From: Aristolochia californica | Taxonomy: Eukaryota > Streptophyta > Magnoliopsida > Piperales > Aristolochiaceae | NCBI GenBank assembly: GCA_029961685.1 | Contig: JARWKL010000002.1 | Location: forward strand, 20,242,908 to 20,306,907 | Direction: 5' to 3' | DNA: 64,000 nucleotides | Shown here: positions 1-12,201 of the stretch, one piece after another | How the letters are laid out: each line of letters opens with the position of its first letter | How positions within the stretch are numbered: position 1 is the first letter of the stretch | Notes under the pieces: model-generated | What the model was told of the DNA's origin: nothing | Database searches by the model: none | Seen by the model: the letters and a program-made list of their open reading frames with translations, nothing else | Translations under genes and position numbers: made by a program

Positions 1-2280
1 GATAACAAAACTTTGGAGTTCATTTTTAGTGCTTGAAATAATTTTCTTCACATAAATTTATTATAGTTTTCAAATTTTTTTCCTAACATGAACTCTAAGT
101 TTTTCATTTTTTTGCTATCTATATGCCTTATTTCTTTTTTGTTAACGAGAAAAATGGGAGTGTGAAAACTCAAGTTTGGATCTGAAAAAAAATTTGAACA
201 TCCAAAATGGAAATGCACAAATGTTGAGAGAAATAATTCCCAAAAGTATCTATGATTTTTAAGGATAGGCAAAAAGTGGGTTGTTGGCTCTGATAAATAT
301 CCAACCATACGTTAACTTGAGAATTTAATTTTTCTACTCCTTGAAATTTTTGGATCATTAGGTCACTTGCATCCTCAACATATTTCTGGCATGCATATCC
401 ACCACATTTAAAATATGTTAGGATCAGTTAGAAGTCTCTTTCCTATAAAATTCCCCCAAGCTTTTAGGGGTTGTACTAGTGGAATTTCCCAAACAGGGAT
501 AACAAAACTTTGCAGTACAATTTTAGTGCGTGAAATAATTTTCTTCACTTACATTATCAAAGGTTTCAAAAAAAATTTCAAACATGAACTCTAAAATTTT
601 CATTTTGTTGCAATCTATTTGCCTTAAATCATTTTTGTTTATGAGAAAAATGGGAGAGTGAAAACTCAAGTTTGGATCTTAAAAAAACTTTGAACATCCA
701 AAAATGGAAAAGCACAAATGCTGAGAAAGATAATTCCAAAAAGTATTTGTGCTTTTTAAGGATAGGCAAAAAGTGGGTTGTTTGGCTCTGGTAAATATCC
801 AACCACACATTAACATTAGAATTTATTGTTTTCTACTCCTCCAAATGTTGGGATCATTAGGTCACTTGCATCCACAACATTAAAAACATGTTAGGATCAG
901 TTAGAAGTCTCTTTCCTCTAAAATTCCACCAAGCTATTAGGGGTTGTACTAGTGGAATTTCCCAAACATGGATAACAAAACTTTGGAGTTCATTTTTAGT
1001 GCACGCATTAATTTTCTTCACTTACATTTATTATAGTTGTCAATTTTTTTTGCATACATGAACTCTAAAATTTTCATTTTGTTGCGATCTATTTGACCTA
1101 TATCTTTTTTGTTTATGAGAAAAATGGCAGAGTGAAAAATCAAGTTTGGATCTGAAAAAAAATTGAAAATCCAAAATGTAAATGCACAAATGCTGAGAGA
1201 TATAATTCCAAAAAGCATCTGTGATTTTTAAGGAAAGGCAAAAAGTGGGTTGTTTGGCTCTGGTAAATATCTAACCACACGTTAACTTAAAATTTTAATT
1301 TTTCTGCTCCTCAAAATTTTTGGAACATTAGGTCACTTGCATCTTCAACATGTTTCTGGCATGCATATCCACCACATTAAAAACATGTTAGGATCAGTTA
1401 GAAGTCTCTTTCCTATAAAATTCCACTAAGCTATTAGGGGTTGTTCTTGTGGAATTTCCCAAACATGGATAACAAAACCTTGGAGTTCATTTTTAGTGCG
1501 TAAAATAATTTCCGTCACTTAAATTTATTATAAATTATTTTTCATACATGAACTCTAAAATTTTCATTTTCTTGCGATCTATTTGCCTTATATCTTTTTT
1601 GTTTACGAAAAAAATGGGTGAGTGAAAACTCAAGTTTGGATCCAAAAAAAAATTCTAACATCCATAATGGAAATAAAAATATGCTGAGAGAGATAATTCC
1701 AAAAAGTACCGGTGATTTTTCAGGATACGCAAAAAGTGGGTAGTTTGGCTCTGGTAAATATCCAACCACATGTTAGGATCAGTTAGAAGTCTCTTTCCTA
1801 TAAAATTCCACCAAGCTATTAGGGGTTGTACTCGTGGAATTTCCCAAACATAGATAACAAAACTTTGGAGTTCATTTTTAGTGCGTGAAATAATTTTCTT
1901 CTCTTACATTTATTATAGTTTTCAAATATTTCTGTATACATGAACTCTAAAATTTTCATTTTGTTGCGATCTATTTGCTTTAATTGTTTTTTGTTTACGA
2001 GAGAAATGGGAGAGTAAAAACTCAACTTTCGGTCTTAAAAAAAATTTGAACATGCAAAATGGAAATGCACAAATGTTGAGAGAGATAATTCCAAAAAGTA
2101 TCAGTGATTTTTAAGGATAGGCAAAAAGTGGGTTGTTGGGCTCTGGTAAATATCCAACCACTCGTTAACTTGAGAATTTAATTTTTCTACTCGAAATTTT
2201 TGGATCATTAGGTCACTTGCATCCTCAACATGTTTCTAGCATGCATATCCACCACATTTAAAACATGTTAGGATCAGTTA
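1..2280 (+). repeat. Left edge: four irregular and regular monomers
   Basis: Landmarks fall at 431, 904, 1401 and 1786, with the next at 2281, giving spacings of 473, 497, 385 and 495. The short first spacing comes from a loss of about 25 bp near 880, where tccacaacat runs straight into taaaaacatg. The 385-bp spacing comes from a loss of about 112 bp near 1771. The first partial monomer (1-430) carries variant words such as ctaagtttttc and ttttttgctatc. Similar variants return at 12355-12400, so the edge block resembles 12202-13200 more than it does its own neighbours. Confidence 0.85.
1762..1780 (+). repeat. Internal deletion (~112 bp) at a shared acatgtta word
   Basis: The normal order is ccaaccacacgttaac, then about 100 bp, then aaacatgttaggatc. 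Here ccaaccacatgttagg joins the two directly. A common variant of the left site is cacatgttaac, so both ends share acatgtta. This fits recombination or slippage between short direct repeats within the monomer. The deletion explains the 385-bp landmark spacing from 1401 to 1786. Confidence 0.8.
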
Positions 2281-5200
2281 TAAGTCTCTTTCCTATAAAA
2301 TTCCCCCAAGCTATTAGGGGATGTACTAGTGGAATTTCCCAAACATTGGTAACAAAACTTTGGAGTTCTTTTTTAGTGCGTGAAATAATTTTCTTCACTT
2401 ACCTTTATTATAGTTTTCAAATTTTTTTGCAAACATGAACTCTAAAATTTTCATTTTGTTGCGATCTATTTGCCTTATATCTTTTCTTTTTACGAGAAAA
2501 ATGGGAGAGTGAAAACTCAAGTTTGGATCTTAAAAAAAATTTGAACAACCAAAAATGGAAATGCACAAATGCTGAGAGAGTTAATTCATAAAAGTATCTG
2601 TGCTTTTTAAGGATAGGCAAAAAGTGGGTTGTTTGGCTCTGGCAAATATCCAACTACATGTTAACATTAAAATTTATTTTTTTCTTCTCCTTGAAATGTT
2701 GGGATCATTAGGTCACTTGCATCCACAACATGTTTCTGCCATGCATATCCACCACATTTAAAACATGTTAGGATCAGTTAGAAGTCTCTTTCCTATAAAA
2801 TTCCACCAAACTCTTAGGGGTTGTACTAGTGGAATTTCCCAAACATGGATAAGAAAACTTTGGAGTTCATTTTTAGTGCGTGAAATAATTTTCTTGTCTT
2901 ACATTTATTATAGTTTTCAAATATTTCTGTATACATGAACTCTAAAATTTTCATCTTGTTGCGATCTATTTGCTTTAATTCTTTTTTGTTTATGAGAAAA
3001 ATGGGAGAGTAAAAACTCTAGTTTCGATCTTAAAAAAATTTGAACAAGCAAAATGGAAATGCACAAATGTTGAGAGAGATAATTCCAAAAAGTATCTGTG
3101 ACTTTTAAGGACAAGCAAAAAGTGGGTTGTTGGGCTCTGGTAAATATCCAACCACACGTTAAGTTGAGAATTTAATTTTTCTACTCCTGGAAATTTTTGG
3201 ATCATTAGGTCACTTGCATCCTCACCATGTTTCTGGCATGCATATCCACCACATTTAAAACATGTTAGGATCAGTTAGAAGTCTCTTTCCAACAAATTTC
3301 CCCCAAGCTATTAGGGGTTGTACTAGTGGAATTTCCCAAACATGGATAACAAAACTTTGGAGTTCTTTTTTAGTGCTTGAAATAATTTTCTTCACTTACC
3401 TTTATTGTAGTTTTCAAATTTTTTTGCAAACATGAACTCTAAAATTTTCATTTTGTTGCGATCTATTTGCCTTATATCTTTTTTGCTTACGAGAAAAATG
3501 TGAGAGTGAAAACTCAAGTATGGATCTTAAAAAAAATTTGAACAACCAAAAATGGAAATGCACAAATGCTGAGAGAGATTATTCCAAAAAGTATCTGTGC
3601 TTTTTAAGGATAGGAAAAAAGAGGCTCTGGCAAATATCCAACTACAAGTTAACATTAAAATTTATTTTTTTCTTCTCCTTGAAATGTTGGGATCATTAGG
3701 TCACTTGCATCCACAACATGTTTCTACCATGCATATCCACCACATTTAAAACATGTTAGGATCAGTTAGAAGTCTCTTTCCTATAAAATTCCAGAAAGCT
3801 ATTAGGGGTTGTACTAGTGGAATTTCCCAAACATGGATAACAAAATTTTGGAGTTCTTTTTTAGCACGTGAATTAATTTTCTTCACTTACATTTATTATA
3901 GTTGTGACTTTTTTTTGCATACATGAATTCAAAAATTTTCATTTTGTTGCGATCTAGTTGCCCTATATTTTTTTTTATATGAGAAAAATAGGAGAGTGAA
4001 AAATCAATTTTGAATCTGAAAAAAATTTGAAAATCCAAAATGGAAATGCATAAATACTGAGAGATATAATTCCAAAAAGTATCTGTGATTTTTAAGGATA
4101 GGCAAAAAGTGGGTTGTTTGGCTCTGGTAAATATCTAACCACACGTTAACTTAAAAATTCAATATTTTCTTCTCCTTGAAATTTTTGGATCATTAGGTCA
4201 GTTGCATCTTCAACATGTTTCTGGCATGCATATCTACCACATTTAAAACATGTTAGGATTGGTTAGAAGTGACTTTCCTATAAAATTCCAATAAGCTATT
4301 ATGGGTTGTTCTTGTGGAATTTCCCAAACATGGATAACAAAACTTTGGAGTTCATTTTTAGTGCGTGAAATAATTTTCTTCGCTTAAATTTATTATATAT
4401 TATTTTTCATACATGAACTCGAACATTTTCATTTTGTTGCGATCTATTTGCCTTATATCTTGTTTGTTTACAAAAAAAATGGGAGCGTTAAAACTAAAGT
4501 TTGGATCCAAAAAAAAATTCTAACTTCCATAATGGAAATAAAAATATGCTGAGAGAGATAATTCCAAAAAGTATCGGTGATTTTTAAGGATATGCAAAAA
4601 GTGGGTAGTTTGGCTCTGATAAATATCCAACCACACGTTAACTTGAGAATTTAATCTTTTCTACTCCTTGAAATTTTTGGATCATTAGGACACTTGAATC
4701 CTCAACATGTTTCTGGCATTCATATTCACCACATTTAAAACATGTTAGGATTAGTTAGAAGTCTCTTTCGTATAAAATTCCACCAAGCTATTAGGCGTTG
4801 TACTCGTGGAATTTCCCAAACATGGATAACAAATCTTTGAAGTTCATTTTTAGTGCGTGAAATAATTTCCTTCTCTTACATTTGTTATAGTTTTCGAATA
4901 TTTCTGTTTACATGAACTCTAAAATTTTCATTTTGTTGCGATCTATTTGCTTTAATTCTTTTTTTTACGAGAAAAATAGGAGAGTAAAAATTCAAGTTTC
5001 GGTCTTAAAAAAATTTGAACATGCAAAATGGAAATGAACAAATGTTGAGAGAGATAATTCTAAAAAGTATCTGTAATTTTTAAGGATAGGCAAAAAGGGG
5101 GTATTTGGGCTCTGGTAAATATCCAACCACACGTTAACTTGAGATTTTAATTTTTCTACTCCTTGAAATTTTTGGATCATTAGGTCACTTGCATCCTCAA

Positions 5201-8200
5201 CATGTTTATGGCATGCATATCCACCACATTGAAAACATGTTAGGATCAGTTAGAAGTCTCTTTCCTATAAAATTCCCCCAAGCTATTAGGGGATGTACTA
5301 GTGGAATTTCCCAAACATAGATAACAAAACTTTGGAGTTCTTTTTGAATGCGTGAAATAATTTTCGTCTCTTACCTTTATTATAGTTTTCAAATTTTTTT
5401 GCAAACATGAACTCTAAAATTTTCATTTTGTTGCGATCTATTTGCCTTTTATCTTTTTTGTTTACGAGAAAAATGGGAGAGAGAAAACTCAAGTTTGGAA
5501 CCAAAAAAAATTTGAACAACCAAAAATGGAAATGCACAAATGCTGAGAGAGATAATTCATAAAAGTATCTGTGCTTTTTAAGGATAGGCAAAAAGTGGGT
5601 TGTTTGGCTCTGGCAAATATCCAACTACATGTTAACATTAAAATTTATTTTTTTCTTCTCCTTGAAATGTTGGGATCATTAGGTCACTTGCATCCACAAC
5701 ATGTTTCTGCCATGCATATCCACCACATTTAAAACATGTTAGGATCAGTTAGAAGTCTCTTTCCTATAAAATTCCACCAAACTCTTAGGGGTTGTACTAG
5801 TGGAATTTCCCAAACATGGATAACAAAACTTTGGAGTTCATTTTTAGTGCGTGAAATAATTTTCTTCTCTTACATTTATTATAGTTTTCAAATATTTCTA
5901 TATACATGAACTCTAAAATTTTCATCTTGTTGCGATCTATTTGCTTTAATTCTTTTTTGTTTACGAGAAAAATGGGAGAGTAAAAACTCAAGTTTCGATC
6001 TTAAAAAAAATTTGAACAAGCAAAATGGAAATGTACAAATGTTGAGAGAGATAATTCCAAAAAGTATCTGTGACTTTTAAGGATAGGCAAAAAGTGGGTT
6101 GTTGGGCTCTGGTAAATATCCAACCACACGTTAAGTTGAGAATTTAATTTTTCTACTCCTGGAAATTTTTGGATCATTAGGTCACTTGCATCCTCACCAT
6201 GTTTTTGGCATGCATATCCACCACATTTAAAACATGTTAGGATCAGTTAGAAGTCTCTTTCCAACAAATTTCCCCCAAGCTATTAGGGGTTGTACTAGTG
6301 GAATTTCCCAAACATGGATAACAAAACTTTGGAGTTCTTTTTTAGTGCTTGAAATAATTTTCTTCACTTACCTTTATTGTAGTTTTCAAATTTTTTTGCA
6401 AACATGAACTCTAAAATTTTCATTTTGTTGCGATCTATTTGCCTTATATCTTTTTTGCTTACGAGAAAAATGTGAGAGTGAAAACTCAAGTTTGGATCTT
6501 AAAAAATATTTGAACAACCAAAAATGGAAATGCACAAATGCTGAGAGAGATTATTCCAAAAAGTATCTGTGCTTTTTAAGGATAGGAAAAAAGAGGCTCT
6601 GGCAAATATCCAACTACAAGTTAACATTAAAATTTATGTTTTTCTTCTCCTTGAAATGTTGGGATCATTAGGTCACTTGCATCCACAACATGTTTCTGCC
6701 ATGCATATCCACCACATTTAAAACATGTTAGGATCAGTTAGAAGTCTCTTTCCTATAAAATTCCAAAAAGCTATTAGGGGTTGTACTAGTGGAATTTCCC
6801 AAACATGGATAACAAAATTTTGGAGTTCATTTTTAGTGCGTGAATTAATTTTCTTCACTTGCATTTATTATAGTTGTGACTTTTTTTTGCATACATGAAC
6901 TCAAAAATTTTCATTTTGTTGCGATCTATTTGCCCAATATTTTTTTTTATATGAGAAAAATAGGAGAGTGAAAAATCAAGTTTGGATTTGAAAAAAATTT
7001 GAAAATCCAAAATGGAAATGCATAAATACTGAGAGATATAATTCCAAAAAGTATCTGTTATTTTTAAGGATAGGCAAAAAGTCGGTTGTTTGGCTCTGGT
7101 AAATATCTAACCACACGTTAACTTAAAAATTCAATATTTTCTTCTCCTTGAAATTTTTGGATCATTAGGTCAGTTGCATCTTCAACAAGTTTCTGGCATG
7201 CATATCCACCAGATTTAAAACATGTTAGAATTAGTTAGAAGTCTCTTTCCTATAAAATTCCAATAAGCTATTATGGGTTGTTCTTGTGGAATTTCCCAAA
7301 CATGGATAACAAAACTTTGGAGTTCATTTTTAGTGCGTGAAATAATTTTTTTCACTTAAATTTATTATATATTATTTTTCATATATGAACTCTAAAATTT
7401 TCATTTTGTTGCGATCTATTTGCCTTATATCTTTTTTGTTTACGAAAAAAATGGGAGCGTTAAAACTAAAGTTTGGATCCAAAAAAAAATTCTAACTTCC
7501 ATAATGGAAATAAAAATATGCTGAGAGAGATAATTCCAAAAAGTATCGGTGATTTTTATGGATATGCAAAAAGTGGGTAATTTGGCTCTGGTAAATATCC
7601 AACCACACGTTAACTTGAGAATTTAATCTTTTCTACTCCTTGAAATTTTTGGATCATTAGGACACTTGAATCCTCAACATGTTTCTGGCATTCATATTCA
7701 CCACATTTAAAACATGTTAGGATTAGTTAGAAGTCTCTTTCGTATAAAATTCCACCAAGCTATTAGGCGTTGTACTCGTGGAATTTCCCAAACATGGATA
7801 ACAAAACTTTGAAGTTCATTTCTAGTGCGTGGAATAATTTTCTTCTCTTACATTTTTTATAGTTTTCAAATATTTTTGTATAGATCAACTCTAAAATTTT
7901 CATTTTGTTGCGATCTATTTGCTTTAATTCTTTTTTGTTTACGAGAAAAATGGGAGAGTAAAAACTCAAGTTTCGTTCTTAAAAAAAATTTGAACATGCA
8001 AAATGGAAATGCAAAAATATTGAGAGAGATAATTCCAAAAAGTATCTGTGACTTTTTTAGATAGGCAAAAAGTCGGTTGTTGGGCTCTGGTAAATATCCA
8101 ACCACACGTTAACTTGAGAATTTAATTTTTCTACTCCTTGAAATTTTTGGATCATTAGGTCACTTGCATCCTCAACATGTTTCTGGCATGCATATCCACC

Positions 8201-8227
8201 ACATTTAAAACATGTTAGGATCAGTTA
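2281..8227 (+). repeat. Six-monomer higher-order repeat, two copies of ~2972 bp
   Basis: Copy 1 is 2281-5252 and copy 2 is 5253-8227. Landmarks at 2281, 2781, 3278, 3769, 4266 and 4758 recur at 5253, 5752, 6250, 6741, 7238 and 7730, offset 2971-2972 bp each time. Private variants match at the same offset. Examples are ccaccaaactcttagg (2803 and 5774), the shortened aaaaaagaggctctgg (about 3614 and 6586), tatttttttttatatgag (about 3967 and 6938), and tattatatattatttttc (about 4390 and 7363). Stretches of a few hundred bases around 2700-3000 and 5670-5970 differ at only a few positions. Neighbouring monomers inside one copy differ much more. This is the standard signature of HOR amplification. 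Confidence 0.93.
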
Positions 8228-11200
8228 GAAGTCTCTTTCCTACAAATTTCCCCCAAGCTATCAAGGGTTGTACTAGTGGAATTTCTCAAACATGGATAAC
8301 AAAACTTTGGAGTTCTTTTTTAGTGGATGAAATAATTTTCTTCACTTACCTTTATTATAGTTTTCAAATTTTTTTGCAAACATGAACTCTAAAATTTTCA
8401 TTTTGTTGCGATCTATTTGCCTTATATCTTTTTTGTTTACGAGAAAAATGTGAGAGTGAAAACTCAAGTTTGGATCTTAAAAAAAATTTGAACAACCAAA
8501 ATATAGAAATGCGCAAATGCTGAGAGAGATAATTCCAAAAAGTATCTGTGCTTTTTAAGGATAGGAAAAAAGTGGGTTGTTTGGCTCTGGCAAATATCCA
8601 ACTACATGTTAACATTAAAATTTATTTTTTTCTTCTCCTTGAAATGTTGGGATCATTAGGTCACTTGCATCCACAACATGTTTCTGCCATGGATATCCAC
8701 CTCATTTAAAACATGTTAGGATCAATTAGAAGTCTCTTTCCAATAAAATTCCAAAAAGCTATTAGGGGTTGTACTAGTGGAATTTCCCAAACATGGATAA
8801 AAAAACTTTGGAGTTCATTTTTAGTGTGTGAAATAATTTTCTTCACTTAAATTTATTATATATTATTTTTCATACATGAACTCTAAAATTTTCATTTTGT
8901 TGCGATCTATTTGCCTTATATCTTTTTTGTATACGAAAAAAATGGGAGCGTTAAAACTCAAGTTTGGATCCAAAAAAAAATTCTAACTTCCATAAAGGAA
9001 ATAAAAAAATGCTGAGAGAGATAATTCCAAAAAGTATCGGTGATTTTTAAGCATACACAAAAAGTGGGTAGTTTGGCTCTGGTAAATATCCAACCACATG
9101 TTAACTTGAGAATTTAAGTTTTTTCTTCTCCTTGAAATTTTTGGATCATTAGGTCGCTTGTATCCACAACATGTTTCTGCCATCCATATCCACCTCATTT
9201 AAAACATGTTAGGATCAGTTAGAAGTCTCTTTCCTATAAAATTCCACAAAGCTATTAGGGGTTGAACTCGTGGAATTTCCCAAACATGGATAACAAAACG
9301 TTGGAGTTCATTTTTAGTGCGTGAAATAATTTTCTTCTCTTACATTTATTATAGTTTTCAAATATTTCTGTATACATGAACTCTAAAATTTTCATTTTGC
9401 TGCGATCTATTAGCGTTAATTCTTTTCTGTTTACGAGAAAAATGGGAGAGTAAAAACTCATTTTTCGGTCTTAAAAAAAATTTGAACATGCAAAATGGAA
9501 ACGCAAAAATGTTGAGAGAGATAATTCCAAAAACTATCTGTCATTTTTTAGGATAGGCAAAAAGTGGGTTGTTGGGCTCTGGTAATTATCCAACCACACG
9601 TAAACTTGAGAATTTAATTTTTCTACTCCTTGAAATTTTTTGATCATTAGGTCACTTGCATCCTCAACATGTTTCTGGCATGCATATCCACCACATTTAA
9701 AACATGTTAGGATCAGTTAGAAGTCTCTTTCCTATAAATTTTCCCCAAGCTATTAGGGGTTGTACTAGTAGAATTTCCCAAACATGGATAACAAAACTTT
9801 GGAGTTCTTTTTTAGTGCATGAAATAATTTTCTTCACTTACCTTTATTATAGTTTTCAAATTTTTTTACAAACATGAACTCTAAAATTTTCATTTTGTTG
9901 CGATCTATTTGCCTTATATCTTTTTTGTTTACGAGAAAAATGTGAGAGTGAAAACTCAAGTTTAGATCTTAAAAAAAATTTGAACAACCAAAAAATAGAA
10001 ATGCACAAATGCTGAGAGAGATAATTCCAAAAAGTATCTGTGCTTTTTAAGGATAGGAAAAAAGTGGGTTGTTTGGCTCTGTCAAATATCCAACTACATG
10101 TTAACATTAAAATTTATTTTTTTCTTCTCCTTGAAATGTTGGGATCATTAGGTCACTTGCATCCACAACATGTTTCTGCCATGGATATCCACCACATTTA
10201 AAACATGTTAGGATCAGTTAGAAGTCTCTTTCCAGTAAAATTCCAAAAAGCTATTAGGGGTTTTACGAGTGGAATTTCCCAAACATGGATAACAAAACTT
10301 TGGAGTTCATTTTTAGTGCGTGAAATAATTTTCTTCACTTAAATTTATTATAAATTATTTTTCATACATGAACTCTAAAATTTTCATTTTGTTGCGATCT
10401 ATTTGCCTTATATCTTTTTTGTTTACGAAAAAAATGGGAGAGTGAAAACTCAAGTTTGGATCCAAAAAAAAATTCTAACTTCCATAATGGAAATAAAAAA
10501 ATGCTGAGAGAGATAATTCCAAAAAGTATCGGTGATTTTTAAGGATACGCAAAAAGTGGGTAGTTTGGCTCTGGTAAATATCCAACCACACGTTAACTTG
10601 AGAATTTAATATTTTCTACTCCTTGAAATTTTTGGATCATTAGGTCACTTGCATCCTCAACATGTTTCTGGCGTTCATATCCACCACATTTAAAACATGT
10701 TAGGATCAATTAGAAGTCTCTTTCCTATAAAATTCCACCAAGCTATTAGGGGTTGTACTCGTGGAATTTCCCAAACGTGGACAACAATACTTTGGAGTTC
10801 ATTTTTAGTGCGTGAAATAATTTTCTTCTCTTACATTTATTATAGTTTTCAAATATTTCTTTATACATGAACTCTAAAATTTTCATTTTGTTGCGATCTA
10901 TTTGCTTTAATTCTTTTTTGTTTACGAGAAAACTGGGAGAGTAAAAACTCAAGTTTCGATCTTAAAAAAAATTTGAACATGCAAAATGGAAATGCACAAA
11001 TGTTGAGAGAGATAATTTTAAAAAGTATCAGTGATTTTTAAGGATAGGCAAAAAGTGGGTTGTTGGGCTCTGGTAAATATCCAACCACACGTTAACTTGA
11101 GAATTTAATTTTTCTACTCATTGAAATTTTTTGATCATTAGGTCACTTGCATCCTCAACATGTTTCTGGCATGCATATCCACCACATTTAAAACATGTTA

Positions 11201-12201
11201 GGATCAGTTAGAAGTCTCTTTCCTATAAATTTCCCCCAAGCTATTAGGGGTTGTACTATTGGAATTTCCCAAACATGGATAAGAAAACTTTGGAGTTCTT
11301 TTTTAGTGCGTGAAATAATTTTCTTCACTTTAATTTATTGGAAATTATTTTTCATACATGACCTCTAAAATTTTCAGTTTGTTGCGATCTATTTGCCTTA
11401 TAGCTTTTTTGTTTACGAAAAAAATGGGAGAGTGAAAACTCAAGTTTGAATCAAAAAAAAAATTCTAACTTCCATAATGGAAATAAGAAAATGCTGAGAG
11501 AGATATTTCCAAAAAGTATCGATGATTTTTAAGGATACGCAAAAAGTGGGTAGTTTGGCTTTGGTAAATATCCAACCACACGTTAAGTTGCGAATTTAAT
11601 CTTTCCTACTCCTTGAAATTTTTGGATCATTAGGTTAGTTGCATCCTCAACATGTTTCTGACATTCATATCCACCACATTTAAAACATGTTAGGATCAGT
11701 TAGTAGTCTCTTTCCTATAAAATTCCACCAAGCTATTAGGCATTGTACTCGTGGAATTTCCCAAACATCGATAACAAACCTTTGGAGTTCATTTTTAGTG
11801 CGTGAAATAATTTTCTTCTCATACATTTATTATAGTTTTCAAATATTTCTGTATACATGAACTCTAAAATTTTCATTTTGTTGCGATCTATTTGCTTTAA
11901 TTCTTTTTTGTTTACGAGAAAAATGGGAGAGTAAAAACTCAAGTTTCGATCTTAAAAAAAAAATTGAACATGCAAAATGGAAATGCACAAATGTTGAGAG
12001 AGATCATTCCAAAAACTATCTGTGATTTTTAAGCATAGGCAAAAAGTGGGTTGTTGGGCTCGGGTAAATATCCAACCACACGTTAACTTGAGAATTTAAT
12101 TTTTCTACTCCTTGAAATTTTTGGATCATTAGGTCACTTGCATCCTCAACATGTTTCTAGCATGCATATCCACCACATTTAAAACATGTTTGGATCAGTT
12201 A
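8228..12201 (+). repeat. Three-monomer higher-order repeat (~1492 bp), two full copies plus a two-monomer remnant
   Basis: Landmarks 8228, 8729 and 9222 recur at 9720, 10221 and 10713, with offsets of 1492, 1492 and 1491. A third, shorter set follows at 11211 and 11703 and ends at 12202. It has spacings 492 and 499, so it lacks the 501-bp monomer. That first monomer carries accaaaatatagaaatg-type wording (about 8497 and 9988) and a tgtgagagtg variant (8448 and 9940). The second has tattattttt-type wording after cacttaaatttatta. The third has tttaattcttttttg followed by agtaaaaactcaag. The same three monomer types occur in the six-monomer unit to the left, so this block looks like a contracted form of it. 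Confidence 0.88.
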
